Both the position numbers and the translations under genes were made by a program. 64,000 nt of DNA from Cliona cf. orientalis (lineage: Eukaryota > Porifera > Demospongiae > Clionaida > Clionaidae): the NCBI GenBank assembly GCA_963930775.1, contig OZ005693.1, positions 7,810,006 through 7,874,005 on the forward strand, given 5' to 3'. This document shows, piece after piece, positions 1-10,707 of this stretch (position 1 is the first letter of the stretch; the number at the start of each line of letters is the position of its first letter). A model generated the notes under the pieces. The model saw nothing but the letters and a program-made list of their open reading frames with translations. It was not told the origin of the DNA and made no database searches.

Positions 1-1049
1 TTTTATTCAATTATTTTTATACTTGTGAATATATTTATTGCACAAACGGCATGCAGAGATTGAGAGGCAAAAATTTGGAGGCCTACGTCGATGATTTTAT
101 TGCTGTCCCGTGAGCTCTACAACCTGGCATTACACAAAAGTGCACAAATTCAGCGGCGTACACTACTCTCTTCAAGTGGCTCACATTCAAAAATAATATT
201 ATTATTATTGTACCTTAGTATTAATTAGTTTTGTATAATTGTGTTTGCTTCATGCATGCTACACATGTATGATTGCAACTTTCTTCGTATAATAATATTT
301 ATGCTATGTGTGTGTACAAGGGATAAAGTAATCAATCGTGTCATCATTGTCGTTATCATAGTTAGCACAAATGGCCATATCTCGAGACCTAGGCACCTTA
401 GCGACTCCTAAGCACAATGCATCAGTCAAATTTGGCAAAAACTAAGAAATTTAATTAAACCCGTGAGTGTCTGTTGACTCGGCCGTTTTATGTAGAGGAT
501 GGTGGACTAAAGTTTATGCTCGCTCCGAACAGTGATGATTTAGCAAACAATTGTCTAGTGAGCTAGCTGACTGCCAAAACACCCAATCAAGAGAAACAGC
601 CGATGTTTCGATGGAAAAGAATGACAAGACCAGTGTTTCTAAAGATTATTATTGCAGATGGAGAAGTGGCTGGAGGCTTTTTTGTGTGCAGCTGTCATGC
701 CTATTTAACTGTAAGGGTTCTGTATCATGGCAGCTCTATGTAGCTACTCGCCTGACTTCTTCAAGCCATAACTTATTAAGTATAGCATTCTAAAAGCTAC
801 GAAGCAGATGGTTGGCTTTGTCGTGGACGTTTGCAGACATACTAACAAGGCAAGCAATCAGCCTATAAGCTCGTGATTTTTTTTAAGGAGCCCGATTGCA
901 GTAGTTTGAGAGTAAGTGATAGAGATGGTGATCCACAGAATATATCATAGGAGAAACTTAAATTGCGTACCTCTTGAATGGATTTTTGGAGATTATCTCT
1001 ACCTGATAAGTACATACCTGTAATGTCATAAGATACTGATTGTGATGTT
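1..1049. other. upstream intergenic, no supported gene
   Basis: No convincing coding region is visible. Bases about 309-440 are a diverged partial copy of the ACCCCGCGC-type repeat seen better at 21.6-22.1, 23.2-23.5 and 46.3-46.9 kb; the shared part runs through the 'aaagtaatc' and 'tatctcgaga' blocks. The 80-codon frame at 551-793 has no recognisable domain. First exons of the NLR gene could lie here, but I could not identify them. Confidence 0.5.
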
Positions 1050-1058
1050 TTGGCCCCC

Positions 1059-4000
1059 ATGCAATTGTGTGTCCTCTATGCTATTTGTATAGGTGTAGCA
1101 GTTATGCACTGTTCTAGTGAATCAGATAAAGATGTGAGCTGTAAAATTGAAGAATTAGAAGGGCAGTTCAGAGGTCTTCACAGTTGTATTCTGAAGGAAC
1201 TAAAGGAAAACAAAGCTTTAGATATTCAAGAGGTTCTACACGCATTGACACTCTTACCAACAAAACTTAGAAATGAATATCAGAAATTGATTTTAGACAA
1301 GCTCCCCACACTTCGATCGGAGAAAAGTATCTCTGAACTCTTTTTACATCTTAATCCTCTCTTCTCCTTTATTGACTATAGCTTGCTTGAATACATTATC
1401 AATATCTTTGGGAGCACTGGCTTAAAGGACAGAATGAAACTTTATTGCCGTGAAGTTCAAAACTTTATGAGTCGGACGACAGTTCAGCAGTTGATAGACT
1501 ATTGGCCACGTGAAGAGGAAATTGCCCCAAACATCTCAAAAATGGTAGCCACCATAAAAAGAGATCCACAGACTTGCAATCTAGTTGAACTTGATGTTAT
1601 CCGAAGAAATGTATGCATCCGAGCCAGGCTTTTTGACGTCATTTGTGCAGTAGTCAGCATAAAAAATTCACATTCATTTATAGTCATCTGGGGTGTGCCT
1701 TCAGTCTTAGCTCCTGATATGATCAAATCATTGGAATTAGCAGATGGTGGTTTCTTTGAAAAGAATGATATACACATTGTCTCTGTAGACGATAAACTAG
1801 TATATTCTCCTCTCTCTAAATTTAGTGTTAAAGTAAGAAAGCAATATCGGATAGTAATGCAGACCACTGTTTCCCACGCTGAATGGATTACCTCACCAAC
1901 AAGGAAAATTTTCAGATTAGCAATGATCCAGAGAGAACGAGTGCAGCATGGTCGAATTGACGATCAGTTTGTTAAAATGACCATTACTGGCAAAATTGAT
2001 GATATTCTTCACTGTAAGACACCTATTGAGCTCAAAAATATTTTTAATGAAAACCGACAAGTAATTTTAATTGAAGGAGCCCCTGGTTCAGGAAAAACAA
2101 CTTTGACAATATTCATTTGCCAAAAATGGGGCAAAGGAGAGTTATTTCAACAATTTACTGTTGTGATCCTTGTCCAATTACGAGACCCGGCAGTGCAAAA
2201 AGCACAGACCGTAGCTGATCTGCTTCCTATTGAAAATGCTGCAGTTGCTCAAGAATTAGCCACTGAACTATTAGCTACTAATGGACGTGGTGTCCTGTGG
2301 GTCCTTGATGGATGGGATGAGCTCCCCCCTCACCTACAGCAAGACTCCATATTCTGTAAACTTCTGCCACCAAAGCCTAGTGAACAGAAACTTGCAGAAA
2401 TTGAAAAAGATCCTGTATATAGGAAGCACTTAGGTAGGAAATATAGCAAAGTAGAGCTGTGGCTCTTGTACCTACAAAATAATCCAGTGTTTCGAGCTCA
2501 GTATTATACGGATAGGTTTCTCAATGAGGCGTCGATCATAGTTACCTCTCGTCCAATTTCATCAGGTGACCTACACCCAGTGATCTCTTCACGAATTGAG
2601 GTGTTGGGGTTCACCCCAGAGGAACAGAGGCAGTACTTCACGGAGTGTCTCAAAGGAGACACCAAAGCTTTAGAAGTCCTACTTGACAAGATCCAAGAGA
2701 ATCCCTTGATACAAAGCATCTGCTACCTTCCGCTCAATGCTGCTTTCATAGTACACACATTCAAATACAGGAATCAATCACTACCCAACACTGAGTTTGA
2801 GATCTACTTATCAATTATTCTCAGTTGCATTCAACGCCATTTAGGCAGGGAGGGCAGAGATCATGACCTGCCTAGAGAGATAGCATCTTTAGATGATCTT
2901 TCCAGGAATGAAGCAGTGAGAGAGCCTTTTCATTGTCTCTGTGAACTCGCCTATTGTGGTGTGATGGAGAACAAAGTGACCTTCTCTTCCAGTGATTTGC
3001 CTCAAGGATCCAACACACTCAGTCTTCTTCAAGTAATAGAGAGCTTCCTCCAAAGTGGAAAGTCAGTGTTCTATAACTTTCTTCACCTGTCTATCCAAGA
3101 GGTCTTATCTGCGTATTATATAACCACAGAGTTATCAGATAGTGAACAAGTGTCTCAATTCCAGCAGTTGTTCAACCAGCCTCGTTTTGCTGCTGTATTT
3201 CAGTTTTATGCTGCCATCACCAAATTGAAGAGTGCAGGGATTCATCAAATTATTGATAGAACAGTAGAAGCCAAGTCCAAGCCTCTCTTAGTGTCTCTTC
3301 TTCGCTGCTTATACGAGGCTCAAGATCCTTCCCTCTGCCTTTATGTAGCTGAGAGGTTGAAGTACAAATTAAATCTTAGAGATACTTCACTCAGTCCACT
3401 AGATTGTCTTTCTGTTAGCTTTTTCCTCTCCTCTGTTACTGGTAAGGTTACCAGCGTTCACTTTAACCGCTGCACTATTGGTGACCTTGGTGCAAAGTGT
3501 TTGTCAAAGTATCTACATTCAGATAATAATTTGGACTATCTCAGTAAAATAACAATTGGCCTTGCTGAAAATGAGATTCATGAAGAGGGTGCTTTACATA
3601 TATCTAAGATGGTTTACTTTATTGAACATCTGTACTTGGCTAATAATCCCATTGGAGACATTGGAGCATCCTTAATATCAGAGGTTGTAAGAGAAAATGC
3701 TACACTCAAGACTTTAATCCTGTACACCTGTAGCATCACTGCAAGAGGAGCTGAGGAACTTTCAAGAGCTCTAGCTCAAAATAGTTCCCTGGAGAAGTTA
3801 GACATTGGTTGGAACAATCTAGGAGATGAGGGAATAAGCCACATTGCTGAGGCACTCAAACAAAACAAGCAACTGAAGGAACTCTGGATTGGTGGTGGTA
3901 GTGGAATGACAGACAAAGGAGCAGCTTCTCTGGCCAGTGCTCTCACTGTCAACAACTCTCTTAAGATGTTGCATATCGGTGGAGGTGAAGGAGCACTAAC

Positions 4001-4184
4001 AGAGAAAGGACTCTCAGCAATAATTCATTCATTAGCTAATAAACCATTGATTGTGAAACTAGCAATCCCGGAAGACTTTGGCTCTACTACTACTGATCGT
4101 TTAAGTTGGAAGGTCAACGAAGAAAGGAAGAGAAATGGACTACCACCCATTGAAATTGAAGGTGAGAGACTATGGTGTATGTGA
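1059..4184 (+). CDS. NACHT-LRR (NLR-type) receptor
   Basis: Likely a cytosolic NLR-type innate immune receptor of about 1041 residues in one large exon. The first ATG is at 1059; the reading frame itself opens further upstream on a TTG. The N-terminal 330 residues are a mostly helical region with no death, CARD or pyrin domain that I recognise. The NACHT ATPase follows: Walker A GAPGSGKTT near residue 340, Walker B VLDGWDELP near 413 and a sensor-like IIVTSRP near 493. Ribonuclease-inhibitor-type leucine-rich repeats fill about 800-1000, with repeated LDIGWNNLGDEGI-like units. The hydrophobic first 20 residues look like a signal peptide but do not fit an NLR. A pyrimidine-rich run ending in 'tatag' near 1092 could be a splice acceptor, making them intronic. 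A strong donor (G|GTGAGA, exon end 4161) lies 20 bases before the stop, so the mature C-terminus may come from another exon. Confidence 0.88.
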   Translation: MQLCVLYAICIGVAVMHCSSESDKDVSCKIEELEGQFRGLHSCILKELKENKALDIQEVLHALTLLPTKLRNEYQKLILDKLPTLRSEKSISELFLHLNPLFSFIDYSLLEYIINIFGSTGLKDRMKLYCREVQNFMSRTTVQQLIDYWPREEEIAPNISKMVATIKRDPQTCNLVELDVIRRNVCIRARLFDVICAVVSIKNSHSFIVIWGVPSVLAPDMIKSLELADGGFFEKNDIHIVSVDDKLVYSPLSKFSVKVRKQYRIVMQTTVSHAEWITSPTRKIFRLAMIQRERVQHGRIDDQFVKMTITGKIDDILHCKTPIELKNIFNENRQVILIEGAPGSGKTTLTIFICQKWGKGELFQQFTVVILVQLRDPAVQKAQTVADLLPIENAAVAQELATELLATNGRGVLWVLDGWDELPPHLQQDSIFCKLLPPKPSEQKLAEIEKDPVYRKHLGRKYSKVELWLLYLQNNPVFRAQYYTDRFLNEASIIVTSRPISSGDLHPVISSRIEVLGFTPEEQRQYFTECLKGDTKALEVLLDKIQENPLIQSICYLPLNAAFIVHTFKYRNQSLPNTEFEIYLSIILSCIQRHLGREGRDHDLPREIASLDDLSRNEAVREPFHCLCELAYCGVMENKVTFSSSDLPQGSNTLSLLQVIESFLQSGKSVFYNFLHLSIQEVLSAYYITTELSDSEQVSQFQQLFNQPRFAAVFQFYAAITKLKSAGIHQIIDRTVEAKSKPLLVSLLRCLYEAQDPSLCLYVAERLKYKLNLRDTSLSPLDCLSVSFFLSSVTGKVTSVHFNRCTIGDLGAKCLSKYLHSDNNLDYLSKITIGLAENEIHEEGALHISKMVYFIEHLYLANNPIGDIGASLISEVVRENATLKTLILYTCSITARGAEELSRALAQNSSLEKLDIGWNNLGDEGISHIAEALKQNKQLKELWIGGGSGMTDKGAASLASALTVNNSLKMLHIGGGEGALTEKGLSAIIHSLANKPLIVKLAIPEDFGSTTTDRLSWKVNEERKRNGLPPIEIEGERLWCM

Positions 4185-4585
4185 TATTTCATACCATTAC
4201 CAGGGGCATGTCCAGGATTTGAGGAAGGGAGATACTGAACCAGAAGCACGTGCAAAAGTTTTAGCCACGCCCCCAAAACATTGACCATGCCCTTGATTAA
4301 CACGTTCTTGAAGATAGCTTGATGATAAAGAAGGCTGTTTTTGGCCTAGTACATATAGTAGCGACGAGAAACTGCCTTTTACAGCGGGTCCAGTAAATGG
4401 TTTATTGTTGGTCTTATAGCTACCAATTGTTGCTTATCAGTAACAATAGTTGTCACACAGCTACTATTAAAGTTGGCTGTTGTGCCAGTCTTTAGGGGGG
4501 TGCTTGAGCCCCCTGAGCCTCTCCCCCCTCCCCTGCTGGACACACCCCTGATTGCAATAGCAGAATAATGAAAGTATTGGTTTTA

Positions 4586-5125
4586 TCGTACCCTCGCGAA
4601 AGAGGGCCCATGGGCGGTGCACCTTACATTGGACCAAGATTGGGGGATGGGCCGATATTTGAGGTATCAGTATCGCGTTTATACGCGAAAGAACGCCCAG
4701 GTAAGTTATCCACGCTAGCTTCATAATTTGAATAGTAGCAACGGCTACTATTAATTTTAGCCTTATTCCAAGCTCGGTTGCCAATCCAGAGCAAGGGCCG
4801 CCGCGATACTTCACCGTGTCGTTGATTGCAGCCGTATTTAGTGGGCGTGGCCATGATCATTAGCCGCATACGATCGTTTATTTGCGCTGAAATGTGGCAT
4901 AAAGCTAGCTAGGTTTAGTTTTACGGCTGTTTAGCACGTTACCCATCGATCTTACATAGACTGTTCAAAGTTCAGTCCTCATAAACCAGCCATTTGAGCG
5001 GCGTTTTCAAGGGCAGCTATAAATGGGCGCATATTTGAGTAACCACTAGACCTTAGCAAGAAATTGAGCCCAAAGTGGGGGGTGGGCCGACATTCTGTAG
5101 TGGGCCCTCTTTCGCGAGGATACGG
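4586..5125. mobile_element. MITE, TA target site, 540 bp (copy 1)
   Basis: A non-autonomous inverted-repeat element. The left end TCGTACCCTCGCGAAAGAGG is inverted at the right end (CCTCTTTCGCGAGGATACGG), and TA flanks both sides (4584-4585, 5126-5127). A second copy, alike along its whole length, lies at 54904-55444, which confirms the borders. There is no coding capacity. The TA duplication fits the Tc1/mariner superfamily. It lies just downstream of the NLR gene. Confidence 0.88.
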
Positions 5126-5460
5126 TAATTACGATAATTTACTATAATTACGCTCAGATACAAGCTTGGCCTTTTATTTATTTCTTGGCTCTTGAGATCC
5201 AGCTCTAAAACATGACCGGCGTTCAAACAGGACCAGCATTAAATTTTATTTTTGTAGTACAGCACTGTGCCAGCTCCATACAGTAGCCTCTTTAGAGCTA
5301 GCTCTATAGCCAGCTATAGAAAGTTTGTACTCATTCGCACATTCAATCGCTAGCACTACTACTAAGACAATACCCCCAGCTAATTGGCCATCCCCCTTCA
5401 AAGGTACCCGACCTCTATTTGAGACCCAGCTTCTAAATGAAATGATACTGTTGTTTATTT

Positions 5461-5483
5461 GGGGGGGGGGGGGGGGGGGGGGG
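5461..5483. repeat. G homopolymer, 23 bases
   Basis: An uninterrupted run of 23 G. The length is likely to be uncertain in the assembly. Glycine-rich reading frames across it are artefacts. Confidence 0.95.
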
Positions 5484-6123
5484 TCTATTCGAGCATATGC
5501 AGTACATTGTTGATGTCTCTTTGCTTTTTATTCATGCAGCCACTGAAATTGATTCAGAATCTTTCCCATCCCGGTACTGATTGTCTTCCCCCTCTCCTTT
5601 GTTGGTGTCAGCTAATAAATTTAATACGTGTGAAATCCATCACTAGGTACCCCAGTGGCAGATCTATCTTTGTTATCTAAATTGTTTCGTATAGCTTTGT
5701 ATACATGTATGCACATGTCTGGGTTTGTCTGTTCATTTTTCATTCCTTTTTCTTATCCCTTAGCCTGCTAGTTCACTGACACCTCATCTCATTATACACC
5801 ACAAAATATTTTGATAGTGCAAAAGTTACAGCTTCATTATCATGCCTCTTTATCTAGTGACACTTTTGATATTTTTATGCTTGTATCATAGTATGACCAT
5901 TAAGTGTGTATAGCCACATGTATGCAGCCGTTTCTTCCTTTAGCTTTATCCATTTAACAAACTTTTGTATGATAATGTTTGTCACACCACCCTTTATTTC
6001 ATAACTTTCAATCATTACAATAATAATTATCATGATATTGCATGTACCATCAACCTTGTTACTTCTCAGCATTATTGCAGTATCTTTTGTCCATCTTTTG
6101 TGTATTCACTAATTTTGGCTCAG

Positions 6124-9051
6124 GAACATCACTTCGGTGATTCAGAGGTGAGTCAGAGGAGGTATAACAGGAAGGTATTATCAAGCCACACCCACCATTT
6201 CTCTCCATCTGAGAAAACGTGTATACAAATCTGAACATTAGCATCAAGCTTGTTTACAGCTACTGTTATAGCATCGTCCCAAACGCGTAGGTGATATTTT
6301 CCCCGAGGAGGACCCACTCTGTTTTTACGTGGTAGAAAATGATGCCTCTGTACTGGTTAGAGGCTATTAGGAGGCTTCGAGCTGTTTTATTTTTGTTAGA
6401 TCCCTTAGGTAGTAGCTACAACACAGCTTGTCATGCCAAGTTTCAAACGATTTCCCTGTATATACAAGTTCAAACATTGATTGCATTCGACTTCCCGGTG
6501 TCGTGCCTCCCTTGGAGGTGGGTAAGGTATAACAGTCACATGACCTCTTATTTTTGTCTCATTTAGGAGTTAGACTCAGAAGAGGACAGTGGTTCAAACA
6601 CATTGAGAGGTGTGAATCTCCATCCACAGATACACCCCTTCCTCCTCCCACTCCCCAGTGCACAGTGGACCAACACGTTTGTCGACTGCCTCTTTTGTCC
6701 ATCTGGGTATGTGTGCATGGATGTAGATGTAGTGTATAATCATGTAAACTCACTCACTTGAACTCTCCCATATGTACCGTATTACTTCTACACCAGAAAA
6801 ATAATTATTTTGGCCAATGTCTGCTATAATTAGAGCACACAAAAATAGTTGGCGTTCGAAGTGTCCGATGAATTAGAACACACTTTCACGCATGCATGCG
6901 CATTTGGTCAAATGGACGTGCGATCGAGCAGCTGCAGAGATTGAATAAATGAGACAGTACCTGGAGCTCCCTGCTGATGGTGGGAAAGAGAACAACTCGC
7001 CTCCTTCATACACTGACATGGGTATAGGTAGCACGCTAGCCGAGCTGTCCGCATTAGAACAACGATGTCCGGATGATTAGAGCAACAAAAATTCCAACTT
7101 TATTGACTGTCCGGTGTAATTAGAGGTAAAAAATAATTCGAAATGGTGTCCGGATAATTAGAGATGTCCGTTAAATTAGAGGCAACACGGTACATACATA
7201 CATACAACACATGAAACATTTACCATGTTTATGCTAATAAAACGCATGATCTAATTAGCGCAAGAAAATTCGCATTCTAAGATTTTCATAGTGTATCTTA
7301 ATGGAGCGCATGACAACCTTTACCAGAAATCACACAAAATTTTAATTTGTAATTATTTTTTAGCTTGCGTTCTAGCATAAACACAGTATTTACATATTTA
7401 AAGTTTACTATTGTTCTATTGTTCACTGGGAGAAATATTTCACCAATTTTATCATCTCATGAGCATGTTAGCAAAATTTTAGCCCATGACCATTAATCCT
7501 TTGTCCTGTGTTAATTATTATATAGAAGATATGTGACTATCCACGAGAAAAACATGCATACTGCACTGGATATCAATCTGAGAAAATAGTCGCCTATGGT
7601 ACGTGATAATTACCGATTTTCACTTTTTGATATAGATCGATAGAGGAATCATTCCTCGACACAAAAATCTGCTTCATAGCTTCTAGAATGCTATACTTAC
7701 TGAGTTATTGCTCGAAGAAGTCAGGCGAGTATACGGACTTCCGTGTGCAGATCAATATTCATTGCAAACTTTAGTACGGTCGATCCAGATAAATTTTTGT
7801 ACATATCTCCATGACTGGAGCAATAGTTCAAAGATTGTACTTGGTAATGGTGGCATTAACTCAAAACAAATTTTTCAGTACATTATGCATGGTTTTCTTG
7901 TGGACATATTATGGTGACCTTTAATGCATTTTTATTCCATCAAATAGCAAATTCAGCTGAGGTTAATTTTTTTTATCCAGCAAAAGTGTTTATATATACA
8001 TGTACGATGCATTTATCAGTAGATACACAAACATATAGCTGGCCAAGGACACTGCCACAGTGGCCCAAGTCCGCCCGAAAGCGCCAAAGGGCCGCCCATC
8101 GGCTGCGACTGGCCGCCGCGGCTCAGCCGTGCCGTGCCCGCCAATTTGTTTGGAAAAATTATTCTCTAGCTTACAGTATAACTAGTTAACTAGACCATTA
8201 TCCTGCAGTTTGTCAGTCTACATATATCTCTATCATCATCCACATGATATGCATAGGCATCTGGGTATGGTGGGTTATAATGGCAATCAAAGGAAACGGA
8301 CTTGGCCTCGTTTGGATTCCATCGACACTGGCTACAGGGGCTAAAATGCTTGTTGGTCACGCCTATCAACCGTGTGCTTTCTGCCCATGTGCGTGCAGTA
8401 CTAACTTACCAGACCATGCCCACCGCCGTAAGCTTTTGACCTCTGCTAAGCACGAGAACCATCACCACTGATAAAGAAAGGGTGGTATACGTCACATAAA
8501 CGTTTTCCCTCTCGATACTTCCACCACAACGTTTTGTTAACACACAGAGGGCTGAATTCCAGAGAAAACTCAACGATCATAATATAGACCACACCTAATA
8601 TTGTCCAATCATAAACTGAATAACGATTTTAAACTTTTGGCGGGGCGCGGCTAAGCCGTGGTGGCCAGCTGCAGCCCATGGGCGGCCCTTTGGCGGCCAA
8701 CAGCAGCTTTTGGACGGCCCCAACACAGCTTGGGCTGCTGCAGCAATGTTCCTCGATCTCGGCCACCGTAGCCTCTATATGGTTCTGCCCTTTGTTGTAT
8801 GCCCTGGAATAGCCCCCCCCCCCCCAAACCCTCTGTAGGCTAAATTTTGGGACTTGTGTTGGAAGATGAACATAGTTAGCATTATAGACACACATGCAAA
8901 AACTGACACCATTCCATGTGTATCCTGTGTGTACAGGTCGAAGTTCAGCTGGCAGGAGTTTCATGGTGTTGCCTACATCTGTGGGAGAGCTCCTAGTAAT
9001 ATTTACAAGTGGCCCCTGAGTGATATATCTGAATATCAAAAGAAGGCCTAG
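6124..9051 (+). CDS. unrecognised spliced gene, last three exons
   Basis: Inferred from splice signals and codon phase; I do not recognise the family. Exon a (6124-6147) sits between 'ttttggctcag' and 'gtgagt' and reads EHHFGDSE. Exon b (6567-6706) follows 'tttttgtctcatttag', continues in phase with ELDSEEDSGSN, runs to a proline/leucine-rich stretch and ends FCPSG at donor GTATGT. Exon c (8937-9051) follows 'tgtgtacag', enters in the phase that exon b leaves and reads SKFSWQEFHGVAYICGRAPS onward to a TAG stop. All three junctions have good consensus sites and no internal stop, which is unlikely by chance. Earlier exons are missing; an exon-like block at 5539-5571 (acceptor 'catgcag', donor GTACTG) matches the NLR donor phase but not exon a. 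The 2.2-kb intron between b and c holds a MITE. Confidence 0.45.
6777..7190. mobile_element. MITE with CCGT ends, TA target site, 414 bp
   Basis: The left end CCGTATTACTTCTA mirrors the right end TAGAGGCAACACGG, with TA on both outer sides. The interior contains repeated 'gtccg..aattaga' motifs in both orientations. It lies inside the long intron of the neighbouring unrecognised gene. No coding capacity. Confidence 0.7.
7191..8936. other. intron sequence with GC-rich inverted arms
   Basis: No supported exon. Two GC-rich arms at about 8040-8150 and 8636-8790 (gccgccc/gggcggc, cggctcagccg/cggctaagccg) face each other in a locally AT-rich region. They look like the ends of an unclassified inverted-repeat element of roughly 700 bp, but I could not fix the borders or a target-site duplication. 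Confidence 0.4.
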
Positions 9052-9344
9052 AAATGTATCATTTAAGTATAATTTAACAATAACGATACTATTATTAATA
9101 CTAGTAACATGTTTCTATTAGTTTTGAATTCATAATTGGCAGGGTAGCTAAATGCATACAGCACAATTGAAACATAGAGCTTGTTTATTATTGACTAATA
9201 TCACCAACTGCAACTGGGGGAATTACTGTATAGCATTTTCCTCTACCTGTGGTCACATATCTAGTTTCCATGAAAAGGCCAGTCTCAACCTTTGACCTTT
9301 TACTAATTAAATATTAATATCGCACAAAACAATGTTACCTAATA

Positions 9345-10707
9345 CCGTAGGTCAGGTTTTGAATGCGAGATTCTTTTGACTGCGAATTGCGAGTTTTTAT
9401 ACAAGACGCAATTAAAAGAATCGCTGGAAAAAGAATACGCAGTGAATCATAATATTACACCTGACCACACCCCTTTTGCTCAAGCGTGCATGCTCGTGAT
9501 CGTGAACATGCATGCCTTCTCGATGTGTTCGATCTACTTGCATACATGTACGTAAGGTAAACCAGGGTGATTTCGTGAAATCGTTATGTACAGAGATCCT
9601 AATTAGATTATTGGCGCGTGGTTATGATGCAATCACACGCGTGTATAATGTCGGAGACTAGCTGTCTAGGGACTCAATGTTTATCATGCACCATTGTTTA
9701 TGTAAACGGTTATTCATGTTCACAATGTAACGTTAATTTTTGTCGCACATTCTCTGATATGTCACTGAATTCATGTCTGCCCTAGCCCTTGTAAGTTTCA
9801 TTGTAGCCCTCCTATAAAAAGAGGGCCCGTATGTCCCATTGTCAGATCTCAACCAGAATAAGAATTGTTGCTATACTTTCATTTGCTATTGCTGGGGTTC
9901 TTCGCATCCTGCGACGCTTCTTTGCCTGTAGCACCCGAACGCCGCAATTTCGTAACGTTATAATAATATATGCGGTATGGATGGGAGGGGCTGGGGGGGT
10001 TGGGGATGGGTTTCCAATGGTTAGCAGGGTTAGTCTCTAGGGTTTGTCTATGAAAGGGGGAAAATAATGATTGGCAGCAGCGACAACAGCGGTGGTGTAG
10101 TGGTTGGGTTTGGTGGGGCTCTTGTGTGTGAAACAGAATGTAGTGGGTTCAAATTTAACCTTTGATTTTTTTTTCCACTTGTCGAAATTTTTCTAAGTTC
10201 TCGTAGGATCTCTGTACATAACGAGTTCCGTAATTTCGTATGCGGGGCAATTTCGTTTCTTCGTGACTTCTGCTACACAACGCACACAGTCGCTGCGCTT
10301 CCAGGCGTCCGTCGTAGCTACCAATAGCTACTAGGTACATGTATACCGCCGACTCGCTTTGTAAATGCTCGCATCGTGGAACCGGGAACGTGAGGATACG
10401 GAATTGCCCCGCATATGAAATTACCCCGGTTACCTTACAGCTATCGATCATTGAGAATGAGTCTTCTTTGATTCTTCAAGCCAACTGTCAACCTGCTAGC
10501 ACCCAGCCAAGCCAGCCCAAGTGCAACTGTCGCTCGAGGTATAGTATTCCGTATTAACAGTCCACCCCTCATACAGCCTCACACCTCTATAATTAATATT
10601 GAGGGTGTGGCTCTCTTGTTTGGCAATACGCAATCATTAGAATCGCAATCTGGCTTGTAAAGCAGCATTTGCATTCGTTTAACTACGCATTCAAAATCCG
10701 ACTTCGG
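9345..10707. mobile_element. CCGTA/CCGAA-ended element, TA target site, 1.36 kb
   Basis: The left end CCGTAGGTCAGGTTTTGAAT is imperfectly inverted at the right end (ATTCAAAATCCGACTTCGG). TA lies outside both ends (9343-9344, 10708-10709). It has no transposase; its length is partly explained by a nested inverted-repeat element at 9552-10438. Confidence 0.6.
9552..10438. mobile_element. nested inverted-repeat element, about 890 bp
   Basis: GTAAGGTAAACCAGGGTGAT at the left is matched by an inverted copy at the right (ATTACCCCGGTTACCTTAC). A second inverted pair lies inside it ('atgtacagagatcct' near 9587 and 'aggatctctgtacat' near 10205). No target-site duplication could be fixed and there is no coding capacity. 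Confidence 0.5.

Noticed and set aside
8040..8790. GC-rich facing arms considered as an RNA gene or hairpin
   Set aside because: The arms are too diverged and far apart for a compact RNA. A decayed inverted-repeat element is more likely.
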